From: Chitinophagaceae bacterium | GTDB taxonomy: Bacteria > Bacteroidota > Bacteroidia > Chitinophagales > Chitinophagaceae | Assembly: GCA_947461495.1 (NCBI GenBank) | Contig: CANHLV010000046.1 | Location: 1 to 9,201 of the forward strand | Direction: 5' to 3' | DNA length: 9,201 nt | Shown: positions 5,733-9,201 of the stretch, piece after piece | Numbering within the stretch: position 1 is the stretch's first letter | Layout: every line of letters begins with the position of its first letter | Notes under the pieces: model-generated | The model's database searches: none | What the model saw: the letters and a program-made list of their open reading frames with translations, nothing else | What the model was told of the DNA's origin: nothing | Program-made: the position numbers and the translations under genes

Positions 5733-8213
5733 ATGCAAGTATTGAAATTTGGCGGCACTTCGGTGGCCAATGCAGAAAATATCAAAAAAGTTATTGCTAT
5801 AGTTTCAGATACCATTAAAAAAGAGAATACAATAGTTGTTGTTTCCGCATTAGGAGGAGTAACCGATTTATTGCTTGATGCTGCTGTTATGGCGGCATCA
5901 GGCAATCCTGATTATATTCAAAAAATTGAACTAATTGAAGAAAGGCACAGAGCTTGTATCGAAGCTTTATATGTTGATCTCAACGTTCAACAATTGAATA
6001 AAACTGATGTTGAATTGATTTATTTTATAGAAACAGCATTTACAGAAATAAGAAATCTTTGTAATGGTTTACATATGTTGGGGGAGTTAACACCTCGCAC
6101 TAAAGACAGAATTGGCGGGTATGGAGAACTATTATCATCCCGAATCATTGCTTCTGCTTTCAATCAAAGAAATATTTCTGCAATATGGAAGGATTCAAGA
6201 AAACTGATTCAAACCAATTCTGCATTTGGATCAGCTATTGTTGATTTTGAAATTACCAATAAAAAAATAAAAGCTGATTTTTCAAGCAACACGGATTCCT
6301 TATGTATTATGCCGGGATTTATTGCATCTGATGCACAGGGAGTAATGACAACTTTAGGTAGAGGCGGTTCCGATTATACCGCCGCGATAATGGCTGCGGC
6401 TCTTGATGCAAATAATCTGGAAATTTGGACTGACGTAAGCGGCATGATGACCGCCGATCCAAGATTAAGTAGCAACGCTAAAATCATTCCTCAAATATCA
6501 TATCAGGAAGCCATGGAGCTTTCTCATTTTGGTGCCAAGGTTATTTATCCACCAACCATTCAGCCTGTAATGACTAAAGGTATTCCAGTATGGATAAAAA
6601 ATACGTTTGCCCCACAAGATTTTGGAACAGTGATTTCAAACAACCAAAATGCTTATCCTGATTTAATTCAACAACATATTGTAACCGGTATTTCAAGTAT
6701 CAACAATATTTGTCTGATTACTTTGGAAGGTAGTGGTATGGTAGGTATTCCAGGATTTTCTAAAAGATTGTTTGAAGCATTAAGTAATGAAAAAATTAAT
6801 GTTATCCTGATTACACAAAGTTCTTCTGAACATTCTATTTCTGTTGCCATAGATAAATCAGCTGAAAGTAAAGCTGTTGCTGCAGTTAATGCCGCTTTTG
6901 CAAATGAAATGGCATTGCAACAAGTAGATCCTCTAAAAGTGGAGAATGCACTTTCAATTGTAGCGGTAGTTGGAGAAAACATGAAAAGTCACTCCGGTGT
7001 GAGTGGCAGCATGTTCAGTGCTATGGGAAGAAATGGTATCAACATTAGAGCTATTGCTCAGGGTTCATCAGAAAAAAATATATCTGCTGTAATCAATACA
7101 GCTGATGTAAAAAAGACAATTAATGTGTTGCATGAAGCCTTTTTTGAAACGACCTATAAACAGGTTAATATTTTCCTAGCCGGTGCTGGAAATGTAGGCA
7201 GTAAATTACTGTCACAGCTGGCAAAACAAATTCAATTGTTGCAAGAAAAATTGCATTTACAAATACGACTAACGGGAATGATGAACAGCAGAACAATGGT
7301 TGTGGAAGAGTCGGGAATTAATCTCGGTAACTGGCAGCAAACACTTGAAAATGGTGATAAGGCTGATTTGAATGCATTTATAGAAAAGGCCATTGAATTG
7401 AATTTGCGCAATGCTGTTTTCGTTGATATTACAGCATCAGATCAGGTTGCTGCAGTTTATGAGCTGTTGCTGAAGAAAAGCATTTCAGTCGTGGCTTGTA
7501 ATAAAGTTGCCGCATCATCTGCTTATAAAAATTACAGAAAATTAAAAGATGTAGCAAGAGAATTCAATGCACAGTTTCTTTTTGAAACCAATGTCGGCGC
7601 TGGTTTGCCTATAATAGGTACTATAAATGATTTGATACAAAGTGGAGATAGGATACATAAAATTGAGGCGGTACTGAGTGGTACATTGAATTTTGTATTT
7701 AATCATTACGATGGCAAGCGAAAGTTTTCGGATGTGGTTCGACAAGCTCAGGACGAAGGTTATACCGAACCTGATCCACGCCTTGATTTAGGAGGTACCG
7801 ATGTGATGAGAAAGATTATGATTCTTGCCAGAGAAGCCGGCGAAATGATTGAAATGGATGATATTGTAAACAATTCTTTTATGCCTGAAGCGTGCATGCA
7901 AGGAACAGTTCAGGATTTTTATAAATCAATGGAGATGCATGAAACGCATTTTCAATCTTTATTTGCAGCAGCTCATGAAAAAGGTAATAAATTAAAATTT
8001 GTGGCAAGTTTTGAAAACGGAAAAGCAGCTGTAGGGTTACAGCATGTGGATGCGCAACATGATTTGTTTCATTTATATGGCAAAGACAATGTAGTCTTAT
8101 TTTACACAGATAGGTATAAAGATCAGCCATTAGTTATCAAAGGTGCCGGTGCGGGTGCTGAAGTAACTGCTAGTGGCGTATTTGCTGATATCATCAGGGC
8201 TTCTAAAATGTAA
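5733..8213 (+). CDS. thrA: Bifunctional aspartokinase I / homoserine dehydrogenase I
   Basis: This 826-residue fusion catalyses the first and third steps of the threonine and methionine branch: phosphorylation of aspartate, and NAD(P)H-dependent reduction of aspartate semialdehyde to homoserine. The length is the usual one for this fusion. The kinase domain (1 to about 300) has KFGGTSV (5-11), ELLSSR (132-137) and the nucleotide-binding TLGRGGSDYTA (207-217). Two ACT regions follow: SGMVGIPG (334-341) with QSSSEHSISVAI, then GENMKSHSGVSGSMFSAMGRNGINI with QGSSEKNIS (443-451). These form the probable threonine-feedback site. The dehydrogenase part starts near 476, with Rossmann motif FLAGAGNVGS (481-490), CNKVA (589-593), ETNVGAGLPIIG and the signature GYTEPDPRLDLGGTDVMRK (676-694). 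It is preceded by a Thr-rich leader peptide and attenuator-like hairpins, and followed after 28 nt by thrB. No damage is seen. The ATG at 5733 is chosen because it places KFGGTSV at the expected N terminus. Confidence 0.98.
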   Translation: MQVLKFGGTSVANAENIKKVIAIVSDTIKKENTIVVVSALGGVTDLLLDAAVMAASGNPDYIQKIELIEERHRACIEALYVDLNVQQLNKTDVELIYFIETAFTEIRNLCNGLHMLGELTPRTKDRIGGYGELLSSRIIASAFNQRNISAIWKDSRKLIQTNSAFGSAIVDFEITNKKIKADFSSNTDSLCIMPGFIASDAQGVMTTLGRGGSDYTAAIMAAALDANNLEIWTDVSGMMTADPRLSSNAKIIPQISYQEAMELSHFGAKVIYPPTIQPVMTKGIPVWIKNTFAPQDFGTVISNNQNAYPDLIQQHIVTGISSINNICLITLEGSGMVGIPGFSKRLFEALSNEKINVILITQSSSEHSISVAIDKSAESKAVAAVNAAFANEMALQQVDPLKVENALSIVAVVGENMKSHSGVSGSMFSAMGRNGINIRAIAQGSSEKNISAVINTADVKKTINVLHEAFFETTYKQVNIFLAGAGNVGSKLLSQLAKQIQLLQEKLHLQIRLTGMMNSRTMVVEESGINLGNWQQTLENGDKADLNAFIEKAIELNLRNAVFVDITASDQVAAVYELLLKKSISVVACNKVAASSAYKNYRKLKDVAREFNAQFLFETNVGAGLPIIGTINDLIQSGDRIHKIEAVLSGTLNFVFNHYDGKRKFSDVVRQAQDEGYTEPDPRLDLGGTDVMRKIMILAREAGEMIEMDDIVNNSFMPEACMQGTVQDFYKSMEMHETHFQSLFAAAHEKGNKLKFVASFENGKAAVGLQHVDAQHDLFHLYGKDNVVLFYTDRYKDQPLVIKGAGAGAEVTASGVFADIIRASKM

Positions 8214-8241
8214 AAAATAATTAGGCTTACAAAATAAATTT

Positions 8242-9168
8242 ATGCAATCCATTAAAGTAAAATCTCCAGCTACACTTTCAAATCTTTGTTGTGGGTTTGA
8301 TATATTAGGAATGGCTTTACAAGCACCTTACGATGAAATAGAATTGATACAAAAAGAGGAACCTGGTATCATTATCAAACACAAAGACAGTTACGGATTG
8401 CCGTTAGATCCATTACAGAATATTTCAGGAGTGGCTTTGCAGGCATTTATGAATGCATTGGGTTATAAAAATGGTTTTGAAGTAATCATTGAAAAAAAGA
8501 TAAAACCGGGAAGTGGTGTAGGTTCAAGCGCTGCAAGTGCCGCAGGTGTTGTGGTTGCTGCGAATGAATTGTTAGGCAAGCCTTTTGATAAAAAGCAATT
8601 AGTAGAATTTGCCATGGAAGGAGAGTTGCTAGCCAGTGGTTCTCGTCATGCGGATAATTTAGCACCTTGTATTTATGGAGGTTTGGTGTTGATTCGGGAC
8701 ACACAAACTTTAGATATCATTGAATTAAAAACACCACCGCTTTTTATTACCATCATCCATCCTCAAATTGAAATCAAAACTTCTTACGCCAGATCTATAT
8801 TGCCAAAAGAAATTCCTTTGAAATCTGCTGTGGTGCAATGGGCAAATGTTGCCGGATTGATTGCAGGTTTTCAAAATAGTGATTATGGATTGATTAGTCG
8901 TTCGCTCACTGACGTAATTGTTGAGCCTGTAAGAAGCAAGCTGATTCCAGGTTTCGATGAAGTTAAAAACAGATCTCTTGCTCTAGGTGCATTGGGAGGC
9001 GGCATTTCAGGAAGTGGTCCATCTTTGTTTATGATGAGCGAATCGCACGAAACAGCCGTTCAAGTTGAAAAGGAAATGAGCAAAGTGTATAATCAGTTGG
9101 GTATCGAATACAAAACTTATGTGACAGAAGTGGCTTCAAAAGGAGTAGAATTTGTTGAGTCAAAGTAA
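8242..9168 (+). CDS. thrB: Homoserine kinase (GHMP family)
   Basis: This 308-residue enzyme phosphorylates homoserine with ATP to O-phosphohomoserine, the substrate of threonine synthase. GHMP-kinase motif 1 is VKSPATLSNLCCGFDILGMAL (starting at residue 6). Motif 2, the ATP phosphate-binding loop, is PGSGVGSSAAS (89-99). Motif 3, the glycine-rich C-terminal loop, is LGGGISGSGPSLF (251-263). The SLTDVIVEPVRSKLIPGF block (221-238), including R231, is typical of homoserine kinase and not of other GHMP kinases. The length is normal. It follows thrA by 28 nt in the same direction with no terminator between, so the two are co-transcribed under the leader. Threonine synthase (thrC) often comes next in related genomes but would lie beyond the window, after an AT-rich heptamer repeat that overlaps the thrB stop. 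Confidence 0.97.
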   Translation: MQSIKVKSPATLSNLCCGFDILGMALQAPYDEIELIQKEEPGIIIKHKDSYGLPLDPLQNISGVALQAFMNALGYKNGFEVIIEKKIKPGSGVGSSAASAAGVVVAANELLGKPFDKKQLVEFAMEGELLASGSRHADNLAPCIYGGLVLIRDTQTLDIIELKTPPLFITIIHPQIEIKTSYARSILPKEIPLKSAVVQWANVAGLIAGFQNSDYGLISRSLTDVIVEPVRSKLIPGFDEVKNRSLALGALGGGISGSGPSLFMMSESHETAVQVEKEMSKVYNQLGIEYKTYVTEVASKGVEFVESK

Positions 9169-9201
9169 AAATTAAAAATTAAAAAAGTAAAAAGTAAAAA
9201 T
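9166..9201 (+). repeat. AT-rich heptamer tandem repeat overlapping the thrB stop
   Basis: From the stop codon to the window edge the sequence reads as 7-mers: TAAAAAT, TAAAAAT, TAAAAAA, GTAAAAA, GTAAAAA, T. The period of seven is clear although the last two units shift the G. The array may continue outside the window. It could be a slippage product or a spacer between thrB and the next gene. Confidence 0.7.

Noticed and set aside
6668..8704. Minus-strand ORFs of 67-104 codons inside thrA and thrB
   Set aside because: They are antisense to fully recognisable enzymes with intact motifs and have no domain signatures of their own.

Overview
The window is AT-rich (roughly one third GC by eye). 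Its style suggests a Bacteroidota bacterium, probably of the Chitinophagia/Sphingobacteriia type. The grounds are a fused aspartokinase-homoserine dehydrogenase followed by thrB, PAS-rich kinases with a SHDLQEPLR H-box, few Shine-Dalgarno sequences, and candidate promoters that fit the Bacteroidota -33/-7 pattern. The taxon is inferred from these features and was not tested.

Layout. (1) Positions 3-515, plus strand: the C-terminal part of a CAP (SCP/PR-1-like) domain protein whose 5' end lies outside the window. (2) Positions 526-5342, minus strand: a four-gene signalling operon that meets the CAP gene tail to tail across 10 bp. In transcription order it encodes a stand-alone H-NOX heme sensor, a histidine kinase with an HNOBA domain, a signalling helix and three PAS domains, an Rcp1-type single-domain response regulator, and a receiver-PAS-HisKA_3 histidine kinase. 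(3) Positions 5343-5624: a 282-bp divergent intergenic region with a 12-bp direct repeat and candidate promoters. (4) Positions 5625-5722: a 15-codon leader ORF with five Thr codons and one Ile codon (MTKVTTTRQGCTISY), overlapped by one hairpin and followed by a second. It looks like a threonine attenuator. (5) Positions 5733-9168: thrA (bifunctional) and thrB. Heptameric AT-rich tandem repeats lie before thrA and after thrB.

How it may work. The signalling genes look like a soluble guanylate cyclase cut into parts. H-NOX is a separate protein translationally coupled by an ATGA overlap to a kinase that carries the HNOBA domain and coiled coil usually joined to H-NOX, with a histidine kinase in place of the cyclase. 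NO binding to the heme could therefore control kinase activity. Phosphate may pass to the Rcp1-like regulator and/or to the receiver of the second kinase, giving a branched or serial relay. No DNA-binding output is encoded here. The thr operon converts aspartate to homoserine phosphate. Its leader suggests that charged tRNA-Thr controls read-through, alongside likely allosteric control by threonine through the ACT domains of ThrA.

Main corrections and highlights: the NO-signalling kinase most likely starts at the ATG at 4797 and not at the upstream in-frame TTG at 4806; the leader peptide is too short for ordinary ORF calling; and one PAS domain resembles LOV but has proline where the photoactive cysteine would be.
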